64,000 bases of DNA, from NCBI GenBank assembly GCA_029260765.1, contig JAJDCP010000019.1, forward strand, positions 1 through 64,000, read 5' to 3'. The stretch is from Planctomycetota bacterium. Lineage in GTDB: Bacteria; Planctomycetota; J058; JAJDCP01. A program made the translations under genes and the position numbers. Below, piece by piece: positions 51,792 to 60,319 of the stretch; position 1 is the stretch's first letter, and the number at the start of each line of letters is the position of its first letter. Under the pieces are notes generated by a model. It worked only from the letters and a program-made list of their open reading frames with translations. It was not told where the DNA came from and searched no databases.

Positions 51792-52387
51792 AAAACGCTG
51801 TACAGCTGATGGAAAAGGAAACGGAGAAACCCGCCGCGCCCAAATTGCGAGCTGTCGAGCCCGTGGCACGGCGCGATCTGGTCAGCCTCGCCACAATGAG
51901 CAAGACCGAGCTCGACGAGGTGTTCGACAACGCCTTCGAAGTGCTCCCCGAAGAGGTCGCGGGCCGCGAGTACAACGGCTTCAACCACCCGGTCTTCACC
52001 AGTTTTCTCGGGATCCGCAAGTTCCGCAAAGGCTTCAAGCAGGTTGCGGGTGAGCTGCGCGGCTACAACATCAAGGTGCTGCAGAATGGCAGCCCGATGA
52101 ACGCCTGGATTCCTCTGAAGCAGCCCGACGGCACCGACATCCGTCACGGCTTCTATCTGGTGGAACCCGCCGGGCCGGGCTGTGCCGACACCGAGGCGCT
52201 GTTTTTGGACTATGGCCGCGGCAACAACCCGCTGCTCGATCCGAGCGCGTTGCTGCGCGACTACCTGCGCAAGCTCGAACCCGACAACGCCGACGTTCTG
52301 CTCGGACGCGCGTACCTGGCGTTGGGAGGCCGTGAGGTCTTCATGAGCTACTTCCTGTTGCAGTACGAACGCCCCGTCCCCTACTGA
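51788..52387 (+). CDS. Hypothetical protein coupled to the SDR gene
   Basis: A 199-residue protein starting at the GTG that overlaps the SDR stop (GTGA), with AAGGAGGG seven bases upstream. It is soluble, with no signal peptide or membrane helix. Conserved-looking stretches are NHPVFTSFLGIRKFRKGFKQ, LDYGRGNNPLLDPSALLRDY and LALGGREVFMSYFLLQYER. The family is not recognised. Strict coupling suggests it works with the SDR enzyme, perhaps on the same substrate. Confidence 0.7.
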   Translation: MKNAVQLMEKETEKPAAPKLRAVEPVARRDLVSLATMSKTELDEVFDNAFEVLPEEVAGREYNGFNHPVFTSFLGIRKFRKGFKQVAGELRGYNIKVLQNGSPMNAWIPLKQPDGTDIRHGFYLVEPAGPGCADTEALFLDYGRGNNPLLDPSALLRDYLRKLEPDNADVLLGRAYLALGGREVFMSYFLLQYERPVPY

Positions 52388-52644
52388 CCCCGAATCCAGA
52401 CCGCGGACGCCCACTTTCTGCACGGCTCCGCCGATTCTGCCGCAAGCGCGGTGTGCATCGGCGGAGCTGTCTGTGTACACTGGGAAAACTGCCCGCTGCC
52501 TGATCGATGGACCCCAGTGGTCGACTCGACCCATGGCGGCATGTGGGTGCCGGAACGGGGGACGCGCGGGGAATCTCCCGCGGGAACGGGGGCGCGTGGC
52601 CCCGCTCCCGCGGCAGAGCTTGCGGGACACTTAGGACCAAAGCT

Positions 52645-54375
52645 ATGACGACAGGGGCCCAGAAACTCCAGCTGCTGATGATCGAGGCGGACAAATTGAC
52701 CCGTCTCGCCATCCGCCTGTACCTCGCAGGGCTGAAGAACATTCAGGTGACCGAGGTGCCACGCCTCGACGAAGCCATGCAGGCTTTGAACGAGAGTGAG
52801 TTCGATTGCATCCTGGTCGACCTGCGCCTGCCCGATGGGGATGCCTTCGACTTCCTGCGGGCGGTGTACGAGCAGTCACTGATACCCCCGCCGATCATCG
52901 TGCTGACCGGCGTGCGCAAAGAAGAGCTGGGCCTGCAGTTGGTCGGAGCGGGGGCACAGGACTTTTTGATCCGTTCGGAGATCAGCAGCCTGACCCTGAT
53001 CCGCTCGATCCGCTATTCGATGGAACGAGCCCGCTTCCAGATGGAGCAGTACGAAGCCAACGCCAAGTTGATGGCGCTGGCGACCGAAGACCCTCTGACC
53101 GACTTCCTCAACCGCGAAGGTTTCGAGAAGGTTCTGTCCGACGAGGTCGCCGAAGCCGAGAACACGGGCTTGTGGCCGATCTGCCTGATGGTCAACATCG
53201 AGAACCTGAAAGAGATCAACGACACCTACGGACACACCGCGGGCGATCAGGTGCTGGTCAACGTCGCGGCTGCTCTGCGGCGCTCGACCAAGAAGGCCGA
53301 GTATTGGGCCAAGATCGGCGGTGTGTTCTTGACTCTGATGCACGAATTGACCATCGATCAGGCGGCCGGCATAGGTCGATTGATCGAGAACATGCTGGCG
53401 AAAATGCCTCTGTACGTCGAAGAAGACACCGTACAGCTTGACGTGAACGTCGGAGTGACGATCGTGCCCCCCGATGTGCAATCGATCAACGACATCATCG
53501 ATGCCATCCGTTTGCAGCCTTTGGACGGCGAGCCACCGGACGCGGCAGAGACCGTGTTTCCGGGTAGCGAAGCCGAAGAGCCGTTCGATCATGGCCTGGT
53601 GGTCCCACCAGCGCCCGCCATGCAGGCGCTGGCAGCTTCTGGGTCCGAAGTACCTCTCGATAAGATCGGGCGTCTGCGCATGATCCTCGAGAGCAGCGAC
53701 CAGCTGAGCGTGGTGCGGCAGAGCGTGTTCGACCTGACCAACGGGCGGGTGGTCTCGTATGAGCTGATGATTCGCGGGCCCGAGGGCATGGAGAATCCTG
53801 CCGACCTGTTCGATGTGGACGGCGATCAGGAACTGCTGCGTGCGATGGATCTGAAGTGTCTGGAGACGTGCCTGCTCTCGGCACGCCAGGTGCCCAAGCG
53901 GCTGCGCCTGCACGTCAATGTGTTCCCTACCACCTTGATCCAGACGCCCGCTGAAGAGCTGATCGAGTTGTTCCGCCGGCACGGTGCGGTCCAGCGTGTG
54001 TTCCTGGACATCAACACGCAGTGGATCGTCGGCCAGCCGGCACAGCTCTCTGAGCCCGTCGACCGCCTGCGCAAAGCCGGCATCATGATCTCGCTCGACC
54101 ACGTCGAGGTCGGCCGTTCGTTCATGCAGGCATTGCTGCTGCTGAAACCTCGGGTGATCAAGACAGACTCCGAGCTGGTCAGCGACCTGGCCAACGACTA
54201 CGCCAAGCGCCGCAACCTGCAGCGGCTGCTGTCCATCGCGATCTCCATCGGCAGCAAGCTGGTCGCTGTCGGGCTGGAGAATGAGCCGGACGTCAAAGCC
54301 GCCCGCGACATGGGCATCCGCTTTGGCCAGGGGTATTTCCTGGGCGAGCTGGCGTTCGTCGAAGAGGGCGCGTAG
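52645..54375 (+). CDS. Response regulator with degenerate GGDEF and EAL domains
   Basis: A 576-residue protein. The receiver domain (about 8-125) has Asp59 (CILVDLRLPDG) and the conserved Thr/Lys-side loop IIVLTGVRKEE. The diguanylate-cyclase-like domain (about 145-300) has GGVFL at 225-229 in place of GGDEF, so no catalysis is expected. The EAL-like domain (about 345-565) has YELM in place of EAL. Its C-terminal strand GIRFGQGYFLGEL is conserved, but the expected metal-binding acids are mostly absent. It is probably a non-catalytic signalling scaffold. The ATG at 52645 is the first that gives a proper receiver start; the frame extends upstream without domain content. Confidence 0.88.
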   Translation: MTTGAQKLQLLMIEADKLTRLAIRLYLAGLKNIQVTEVPRLDEAMQALNESEFDCILVDLRLPDGDAFDFLRAVYEQSLIPPPIIVLTGVRKEELGLQLVGAGAQDFLIRSEISSLTLIRSIRYSMERARFQMEQYEANAKLMALATEDPLTDFLNREGFEKVLSDEVAEAENTGLWPICLMVNIENLKEINDTYGHTAGDQVLVNVAAALRRSTKKAEYWAKIGGVFLTLMHELTIDQAAGIGRLIENMLAKMPLYVEEDTVQLDVNVGVTIVPPDVQSINDIIDAIRLQPLDGEPPDAAETVFPGSEAEEPFDHGLVVPPAPAMQALAASGSEVPLDKIGRLRMILESSDQLSVVRQSVFDLTNGRVVSYELMIRGPEGMENPADLFDVDGDQELLRAMDLKCLETCLLSARQVPKRLRLHVNVFPTTLIQTPAEELIELFRRHGAVQRVFLDINTQWIVGQPAQLSEPVDRLRKAGIMISLDHVEVGRSFMQALLLLKPRVIKTDSELVSDLANDYAKRRNLQRLLSIAISIGSKLVAVGLENEPDVKAARDMGIRFGQGYFLGELAFVEEGA

Positions 54376-54499
54376 CCCCCGGGGAATCACGATTCCGTGG
54401 GAAAAACCCCGACGGGCGGGGCTTCCGGCGCAGCGTCACTGCCCTTCCGCTGTGGCGTCGGTCTATGCAGCCTGCGGCAAAGATACTGATTTTTCCGGA

Positions 54500-54558
54500 G
54501 TAGGGGCGGGGTTTATCCCCGCCCGAGCGAACGGGCGGGGATAAACCCCGCACCCTAC
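54500..54558 (+). repeat. Long palindromic REP element, GTAGGGGCGGGG type
   Basis: GTAG at 54500 and CTAC at 54555 flank a near-perfect inverted repeat: GGGGTTTATCCCCGCCCG pairs with CGGGCGGGGATAAACCCC around the loop AGCGAA. The element is 59 bases long. It differs in sequence from the CGGCGCTC family but keeps the GTAG/CTAC ends. Confidence 0.85.
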
Positions 54559-54781
54559 AAGGGCCCAAAAAGCCCTTCTTCGAATTACGCCGCAGTCTGC
54601 TATGACCGACGAGACCACCGATCCGTGCTGACGAACCCAGAACCTCTGGATACGACCTCCGCCAGAATTCCTTCCGGCGCTCACAGAGGCTGTCTCAGGG
54701 AACGCCCAAGACCTCTGCAGTCGTCAAGAAACATCACCTCGATGTCAACCGCGAATCGTCTGAAGGCTGACCGTTGTTCTT

Positions 54782-54865
54782 GTAGGGGAGTGGTTTACCC
54801 CCTCCAGCGGACCTCGCGGGCGGAGCGAAGCGTCCGAGTCTTCGAGGTGTAAACCCCGCCCCTAC
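54782..54865 (+). repeat. Second GTAGGGG-type element, longer and imperfect
   Basis: Starts GTAGGGGAGTGGTTTACCCC and ends GTGTAAACCCCGCCCCTAC; the arms pair with one or two mismatches and enclose about 45 bases with smaller stems (GACCTCGCGGGCGGAGCG, CGTCCGAGTC). It has the same GTAG/CTAC ends as 54500-54558 but with a larger insert, like a REPIN. Confidence 0.75.
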
Positions 54866-55156
54866 CTGATGGCGCAAAACAACTCATCGGCAAATTCTCG
54901 TTCCGTGAGACAGTCTCTCACAGAGCGCCGCTACAGAAGACGGCTTCGATCCCTGCGTGCTGCACATGGTTGAAGGCGGTCGCAACGGATAGTGGCCGCC
55001 AAACCCCCTCCAGGCTGGTTGCATCCGACCTGTGTCAGGAGCTCCGGTCTCGGTCCACGAAGCGGCATCACGATCTGATCTAAGGAAGGACCTTGTATCC
55101 CAGCCGCTCGAACTCGGGATCGAGAGCGAAGCGCTTGCGTGCGCCCCGAAGGTCCA

Positions 55157-55414
55157 TCACCACGGCTGCGTTCCGTACAGGATCTCGTCGTGGCTCTCGG
55201 CGACGTCGCGTCGGGCATCGGGCTCCTGTGCAATTCCTGCGACTCCCAGCAAGTCCGCCATGGCCTCGTCCGTGTACAGGACCGCATCATCCAGGCCGAG
55301 TTCCTTCCGGATCGCCTGGCGAACCAGCTGAGACACCGAGAGCCCAGACCGCCGGGCCCGCCTCTCGAGAAGGTGGTGCTCTTCCGGCTCAAGCTGGATC
55401 TGGACTCGGATCAT
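55157..55414 (-). CDS. Orphan ribbon-helix-helix antitoxin-like protein
   Basis: An 85-residue protein starting at the ATG (MIRVQIQLEPEEHHLLERRA) that has AGGAAGG seven bases upstream. The first 45 residues form a CopG/ribbon-helix-helix domain (SGLSVSQLVRQAIRKELG). The tail GVAGIAQEPD...ESHDEILYG matches the C-terminus of VapB-type antitoxins that pair with PIN-domain toxins. The expected toxin is missing: the next minus-strand frame gives only a short MDLRGARKRFALDPEFERLG before a stop. It is probably a remnant or a solitary antitoxin. Confidence 0.65.
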   Translation of the reverse strand: MIRVQIQLEPEEHHLLERRARRSGLSVSQLVRQAIRKELGLDDAVLYTDEAMADLLGVAGIAQEPDARRDVAESHDEILYGTQPW

Positions 55415-55572
55415 TTCCATGCCTTCCTCAGTCTCCATCCTGGCAGCCCGCGCCCATGTCGGCAACCCCCCAAGCAGCCCTCAAGTCCGGGCCCTCGACA
55501 GCCGATCCATGATGGCATACCTGTAAGTGTTCGAGCGAAAGGAGACAAACGAATGTTTTTCTGTTTTTCAAC

Positions 55573-55601
55573 TTGAAAAGCATACAGGTGTCTGCCATAA
55601 C
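55573..55601 (+). promoter_or_regulatory. Promoter of the pyr operon
   Basis: TTGAAA (55573-55578) and CATAAC (55596-55601) are separated by 17 bases. The predicted start near 55608 gives a leader of about 118 bases before pyrE that contains a terminator hairpin. Confidence 0.5.
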
Positions 55602-55627
55602 GTGGCTACCCTATTGATCCCACGTAC

Positions 55628-55655
55628 GCCGCCCTTACCCCGGGGCGGCTTTTTT
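55628..55655 (+). terminator. Leader terminator (possible attenuator) before pyrE
   Basis: GCCGCCC (55628-55634) pairs with GGGCGGC (55643-55649) across an 8-base loop and runs into six T (55650-55655). It lies between the predicted promoter and the pyrE ATG, so it can act as an attenuator. An alternative reading is the terminator of an upstream transcript. No leader peptide or PyrR site is obvious. Confidence 0.65.
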
Positions 55656-55725
55656 CGTTTCCAAGCCTCCGGACGCCTGCTATGCTGGCCCCAGACCCGG
55701 GCAGAGGAGCTTCGAGACCCCTACC

Positions 55726-56547
55726 ATGGCGGCTTCCGACACCAAAGCTCGCGCCCGTGGCATCCTCCTCGAGCTCTACCATCAAGGCTTCATCGAGACC
55801 GTCTTCAACGCTGCCGATCCGGCCCGCCGTGCTTCTGGCTGGACGCTCAAGAGCGGCACCTGGAGTCCCTGGTACATCAATCTGCGTCCGCTCGGGGCGG
55901 CGCCCGCTCTGGCCTGGGAGATCGCCCGGGCGATGGCGCGACTGATCGCCGACGCGGACCCCGAGGTCTCGGGCCTGGTCGGCATCGACATGGCGGGGGT
56001 GCCCCTGGCGGCGTTGGTCTCGGCGGCCTTCCCGCACGAAGTCGGGCGGCCGATGCCCTTTTTGTTCACCCGCCCGCTGCCCGGCCGAGGCAAGGTGCGT
56101 AGCCCCGAAGAGGCGCGCGAGGTCTTGGCCGGCATGCGCGGAGAGGGCGTCTCGCAATGGGGCGGGCACTGCCTCGTCGAGGGGCGCATGCATGCCGGCG
56201 ATAAGCTGCTGCTGCTTGACGATGTCTCGACCTCCTTTGGCAGCAAAGCCATCGCTCGCGAGTGGGTGCGGTTCGAATCCGAGCGGCAGGGGATTCCCGT
56301 GCAGTGCAGCACGGCGGCCGTGATTGTTGATCGCGAGCAGGGGGCGTGCGAGCAGGCCGCGGCCCTCGGCATGCAGATGTTCTCGTTGCTCGGCTTGAAG
56401 ACCGAGGGGCTCGAGATCCTGGCCGAAGTCATGCAGCCGACGCAGCATGCTTTCCTGTCCCGCTACCAGACGGATCCCACGGCATTTCAAGACGCCGAGC
56501 TGCGCGGCGAAGCTCTGGCCCGAGCGCGGGCCGACTCGGGCGCCTGA
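55726..56547 (+). CDS. pyrE: Orotate phosphoribosyltransferase
   Basis: A 273-residue protein. The PRPP-binding motif is LLLLDDVSTSFGSKAIAREW, and the orotate/hood region contains TLKSGTWSPWYINLRPLG, matching SGxxSPxYxNLR of this family. It converts orotate and PRPP to OMP. It is longer than the typical 210 residues, with insertions around 115-160 (RPLPGRGKVRSPEEAR). First gene of the pyr operon; pyrF follows by 24 bases. Confidence 0.92.
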   Translation: MAASDTKARARGILLELYHQGFIETVFNAADPARRASGWTLKSGTWSPWYINLRPLGAAPALAWEIARAMARLIADADPEVSGLVGIDMAGVPLAALVSAAFPHEVGRPMPFLFTRPLPGRGKVRSPEEAREVLAGMRGEGVSQWGGHCLVEGRMHAGDKLLLLDDVSTSFGSKAIAREWVRFESERQGIPVQCSTAAVIVDREQGACEQAAALGMQMFSLLGLKTEGLEILAEVMQPTQHAFLSRYQTDPTAFQDAELRGEALARARADSGA

Positions 56548-56571
56548 GCGCACACTTTTATGGGAGATGCG

Positions 56572-57288
56572 ATGGAAGCCCGGGAGCGTTTGATCCTGGC
56601 TCTGGACGGAGTCCAGACACTCGACGAGATCCGCGCCCGGGTGCGGCTGCTGAGCCCCTGGTTCGCGACCTTCAAGGTGGGTCTGCAGGCTTTCCTGAGG
56701 CTCGGAAAGGCGGCGGTCGAGGCGGTGTTGGAGGAAGGCGGAGCGGTCTTTCTCGACCTCAAGCTGCACGACATTCCCCACACCGTCTCCGGCGCGGTGG
56801 CCGAAGTGGCAGGGCTCGGAGCACAGCTGCTGACCGTACACGCCTGCGGCGGCTTGGCGATGCTGCGCGCGGCCGTCGAGCAGGCGCCCGAGCTCGACAT
56901 CCTCGGAGTGACGGTGCTGACCTCGCTCGATGACGCTGCTTTGAGCGAGGAGCTGGGGATTGCTCAACGCGCCGCCGAGCGGGTGCCGCTGCTGGCTCAG
57001 CTCTGCCAGCGCGCGGGGACCCGTGGAGTGATCGCTTCCCCTCGGGAAGTCGAGGCCATCCGCGCGTGTTGTGGCAGTGATCTGCTGGTGATCACTCCGG
57101 GCATCCGGCCCGAGTGGGCGGTGGCCGGGGATCAACGGCGCATCGCCACACCGACGGCGGCCTTGCGTGCCGGGGCGGACCAACTGGTGATCGGACGCGC
57201 GGTCAGCCAGCCGCCGGCGCCGATGACGCCGCTCGAGGCCGCCCAACGCATCTGTGCAGAGGTCGCGGCGTTCGAGGACCTGGCATGA
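56572..57288 (+). CDS. pyrF: Orotidine-5'-phosphate decarboxylase
   Basis: A 238-residue protein from the ATG at 56572, which has GGGAG correctly spaced; the ATG at 56560 is an alternative. The catalytic Asp-x-Lys-x2-Asp array is in FLDLKLHDIPHTV, the start is LILALDGVQ, and the phosphate loop is VITPGIRPEW with the conserved RIATPTAALRAGADQLVIGR. It is group I type, making UMP from OMP. The stop overlaps the pyrDK ATG. Confidence 0.95.
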   Translation: MEARERLILALDGVQTLDEIRARVRLLSPWFATFKVGLQAFLRLGKAAVEAVLEEGGAVFLDLKLHDIPHTVSGAVAEVAGLGAQLLTVHACGGLAMLRAAVEQAPELDILGVTVLTSLDDAALSEELGIAQRAAERVPLLAQLCQRAGTRGVIASPREVEAIRACCGSDLLVITPGIRPEWAVAGDQRRIATPTAALRAGADQLVIGRAVSQPPAPMTPLEAAQRICAEVAAFEDLA

Positions 57289-59036
57289 GCCTGCGGAATC
57301 GTCGTGGCGAGGCGTTGCGGGCGCCCTTCTTTACGGTCTCGGGAATCTACTCCTGCACGGTCGAGACCATCCGCGCTCTGGCTGAGCAGGTGCCCGCATT
57401 GGGCGGGATCACCAGCAAGAGTATCGGCCTGAGCCCGCGGGCGGGCAATCCTGAGCCGATTCTGGCGGAGTATGAGCCAGGCTGCTATTCGAATGCCGTC
57501 GGCCTGGCCAATCCCGGCGTTGAGGTGTTCGCAGCGGAGCTGGCGCACATACTGCCGTTGCCCGAGGGTGTCTTCTTGCTGGTCTCGATCTTCGCCGATG
57601 GCAGCCGCGCCCACTATGCCGAGGAGTTTGCCGAGCTGGCTCGGCGCTTGGCACCCCTGGCCGATGGTCTGGAGCTCAATCTGTCCTGCCCGCATGTCAA
57701 GGCGGGAGGGGCCGCGATCGGACGGGATCCTGCCAAAGTCGAGGAGTGTGTCGGGGCGGTGAAGGCCGAGACCTCTGTGCCGATCTTCGCCAAGCTCTCG
57801 CCCAACTTCGGCAACATCGGTGCGCTGGCGGCCGCAGCTGAGAGGGCGGGAGCCTTTGGAATCTCTGCCATCAACACGGCCGGACCAGGCCTGGTCCGCG
57901 AACCTCATTGTGGCGGGCCGGTGCTGTCGAACCATCTCGGAGGTCTGTCCGGAGCCGGCATCTTGCCGCTGGGACAGGCCGCTGTCGCCCAGATCCGGGC
58001 GCGCTGCAGCCTGCCGATCCTGGCGATGGGGGGCATCCGCAGCGGCAGCCATGTGCGCGGCTACCGCGCCGTGGGGGCCCAGTGGTTCGGGGTGGGCAGC
58101 GCGCTGACCGGGCTGAGCCTGGCTGAGGTCGGCCGCCTGTTCGGACAGCTCGAGGCCGACCTCGAGCAGGGCACGGACCTCGCGGGGGCGCAGGTCAAGA
58201 CGGGGCTGATGCGCTACCAGCGGCTGACGGTGGCGGGAGTGCAGCGGCTCTCCGAGGATCTGCTGGTGCTCGATTGCGAACAAGACTACCCCTGCGAGCC
58301 CGGCCAATACGGCATGCTGCTGCTGCCGGGCGAGCAGCCACGAGAGAAGCCGATGTCCTTTGCCTGGGACCGCCCCTTGCGGCTGGCCGTGCGGCGCAGC
58401 CGCCATCCCGGGGGCAGGGCGGGCGACTACACCGAGCGCTTCTTCCAGTTGCAGGCCGGCGATCCATTGCTGGTGCGCGGACCCTACGGGCAGGGCTTGC
58501 CCGAGAGCGCGGCTAGTGTGGACTTCATCTCCGGCGGGACCGGCACCGCGCCGCCGTATTTCGCGGCTCGGCGGTTGGCGGCGGCCGGAGGCGTGCGGGT
58601 GCGCTGCTTTGTCGGCGCGCGCAACGCCGCTGAGCTGCTGTTCCGCGCAGAGCTCGAGGCTCTGCCAGGAGCCGAGCTGGTGTGCGCCACAGACGACGGC
58701 AGCGCGGGCTTCCACGGCAACGTCGTGCAGGCCTACAGGGCAGCGTTGGAGGTTGGGGAAGCGGCAGCGAGCGTCATCGCCTGCGGGCCGGAGAAGATGA
58801 TGCGTGCGCTGCTCGATGCCGTCCAAGACCGCGTCGACCCTGCCCGGCTGGGGTTCATTCTGGAACCGTACATGAAGTGTGCTGTCGGTATGTGCGGCAT
58901 CTGCAGTCTGCCCGATGGCAGGCTGGCGTGTGTGGACACGCACCTGGTCTCGGGCAGCGAGGCCCTGCGTTGGCCGGGCTTCGGCGCCAAGAGGGACGCG
59001 ACCGGCGCGTACGAATGCAAGGAGGCGGCCCGTTGA
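57285..59036 (+). CDS. pyrDK: Fused dihydroorotate dehydrogenase (class 1B) and PyrK electron-transfer subunit
   Basis: A 583-residue fusion. Residues 1-300 are the dihydroorotate dehydrogenase, with the class 1 base Cys135 in NLSCPHVKAGG, substrate-binding INTAGPGLVREP and FMN loop PILAMGGIRSG. Residues about 309-583 are PyrK-like: an FAD domain (EKPMSFAW), an NAD domain start (FISGGTGTAPPYFAARR) and a C-terminal [2Fe-2S] site with Cys532, Cys537, Cys540 and Cys549. In most organisms these are separate pyrD and pyrK genes forming a complex that passes electrons from dihydroorotate to NAD. The ATG overlaps the pyrF stop and the stop overlaps the pyrC start. Confidence 0.93.
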   Translation: MSLRNRRGEALRAPFFTVSGIYSCTVETIRALAEQVPALGGITSKSIGLSPRAGNPEPILAEYEPGCYSNAVGLANPGVEVFAAELAHILPLPEGVFLLVSIFADGSRAHYAEEFAELARRLAPLADGLELNLSCPHVKAGGAAIGRDPAKVEECVGAVKAETSVPIFAKLSPNFGNIGALAAAAERAGAFGISAINTAGPGLVREPHCGGPVLSNHLGGLSGAGILPLGQAAVAQIRARCSLPILAMGGIRSGSHVRGYRAVGAQWFGVGSALTGLSLAEVGRLFGQLEADLEQGTDLAGAQVKTGLMRYQRLTVAGVQRLSEDLLVLDCEQDYPCEPGQYGMLLLPGEQPREKPMSFAWDRPLRLAVRRSRHPGGRAGDYTERFFQLQAGDPLLVRGPYGQGLPESAASVDFISGGTGTAPPYFAARRLAAAGGVRVRCFVGARNAAELLFRAELEALPGAELVCATDDGSAGFHGNVVQAYRAALEVGEAAASVIACGPEKMMRALLDAVQDRVDPARLGFILEPYMKCAVGMCGICSLPDGRLACVDTHLVSGSEALRWPGFGAKRDATGAYECKEAAR

Positions 59037-60310
59037 ACGTCAACGCTCGTGCTGTGGTCGAGGGAAGCGTCCGAGCTGTCTGTCTGCAGATCGATGCGGC
59101 CACAGGCACCTTCGCAGCCATCGGTGAACCCGAAGCGTCGCCCGATCGTGAGATTCCAGGCCTGGTGTTGCCCGGCTTTCTCGACTTCCATGTGCACGCC
59201 CGCGAGTATCCGTTGCCGGCGACCCTGCAAGACGATGCCGGGGCGCTCGCCCAGCATGCCCGCCACCTGGCCAAAGAAGACTTCGAGAGCGCCGGTGAGG
59301 CCGCGTTGCGCGGTGGGGTGTGCGGCATCGCCGAGATGCCCAACAATCCGATCCCGACCGACAACGCAGAGGTCTATCAAGCCAAGCGAGCCCTGGCTGC
59401 CCGCGCCGCCGTGCCCGTTTTGCCGATCGCGGCGATCACCCGCAATTCGTCGCCCTTCGCCGAAGTCCCCTACAAGATGATGATGGACGGCTGCTGTGGT
59501 GGCATCGCGTTTGATGACCTGGGCGCGGCAGAGACCACCCTCGAGCGCTACCGCGGCCAGTTCGTGATCTTCCACTGCGAAGACCCCGAGCTGCTGCGCG
59601 CCCGGCCCGGCGAGCGTCAGCCCCTGGCGGAGCTGCGCGCGATCGAGAGGGTGCTCGAGTGGACGACACGCTTCGGTTTGCAGAGCCATGTCGCGCATAT
59701 CTCCACCCGGGCCGGGGTCGAGGCCATCGCCGCCTACAACCGCCAGGCCTCGAGCCGGGTCAGCTGCGAGGTCACGCCCCACCATCTGTGCATGACCCGC
59801 GAGCACGTCTGCCTGAGCGAGCCACACCTGCCGCACAGCGCGCTGGCGCGCGGTGACCTGCTGTTCATGAATCCGCCCCTGCGCAGTGAAGACGACCGGC
59901 GCTTCCTGCTCGCTGGGCTCAAGAGCGGCCTCGTCGACATGCTCGCGACCGACCACGCGCCCCATACTCTCGAGGACAAAGCGGCAGGCTCTCCGGGTCT
60001 GGCGCACCTCGACACGCTCGGGGCTTTCGCCTGTTGGATGTTGCAGTCTGGCGGCTTCACGGCTGCGCGCCTGGCAACGGTGATGGCAGAAGAACCAGGC
60101 CGACTGTTTTCGCGTTTTCTGGGGCGGCCGATGGGGCGCCTGGCCGCGGGCTACGCGGCTTCGATGGTCGCGCTCGAGCTCGAGACCCCCAGCACAGTGG
60201 AGGCTGCGTCGCTCAAGACGCGTTGCGGCTGGAGTGCCTTCGAAGGATGGACATTCCCCGGCCGGGTCGCACAGACCTGGGTCGACGGGGTCTGCAGATA
60301 CCAAGCATGA
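59033..60310 (+). CDS. pyrC: Dihydroorotase
   Basis: A 425-residue amidohydrolase. The start is taken as the TTG at 59033 overlapping the pyrDK stop (TTGA), because AAGGAGG lies seven bases upstream and no closer ATG exists. The first metal site is FLDFHVHAREY (His53, His55), a second is CEVTPHHLCMT, and the C-terminal metal Asp is in MLATDHAPHTLEDK. It cyclises carbamoyl aspartate to dihydroorotate. Length is typical of class I dihydroorotases. Confidence 0.92.
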   Translation: MNVNARAVVEGSVRAVCLQIDAATGTFAAIGEPEASPDREIPGLVLPGFLDFHVHAREYPLPATLQDDAGALAQHARHLAKEDFESAGEAALRGGVCGIAEMPNNPIPTDNAEVYQAKRALAARAAVPVLPIAAITRNSSPFAEVPYKMMMDGCCGGIAFDDLGAAETTLERYRGQFVIFHCEDPELLRARPGERQPLAELRAIERVLEWTTRFGLQSHVAHISTRAGVEAIAAYNRQASSRVSCEVTPHHLCMTREHVCLSEPHLPHSALARGDLLFMNPPLRSEDDRRFLLAGLKSGLVDMLATDHAPHTLEDKAAGSPGLAHLDTLGAFACWMLQSGGFTAARLATVMAEEPGRLFSRFLGRPMGRLAAGYAASMVALELETPSTVEAASLKTRCGWSAFEGWTFPGRVAQTWVDGVCRYQA

Positions 60311-60319
60311 GAGGGAGCG

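Larger units (their letters stand above)
54376..55156. other. Gene-free region with REP elements and relics
   Basis: No gene is supported in this 781-base gap. It contains two GTAG...CTAC palindromic elements (listed separately) and decayed copies of the other REP family: CGTCGGTCTATGC at 54456-54468, CCGGCGCTCACAGAG at 54674-54688, and CTCACAGAGCGCC plus GCTAC at 54917-54934. Repeated insertion into the same intergenic space is the simplest reading. A short start-less frame next to the antitoxin gene may be a decayed partner. Confidence 0.6.
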
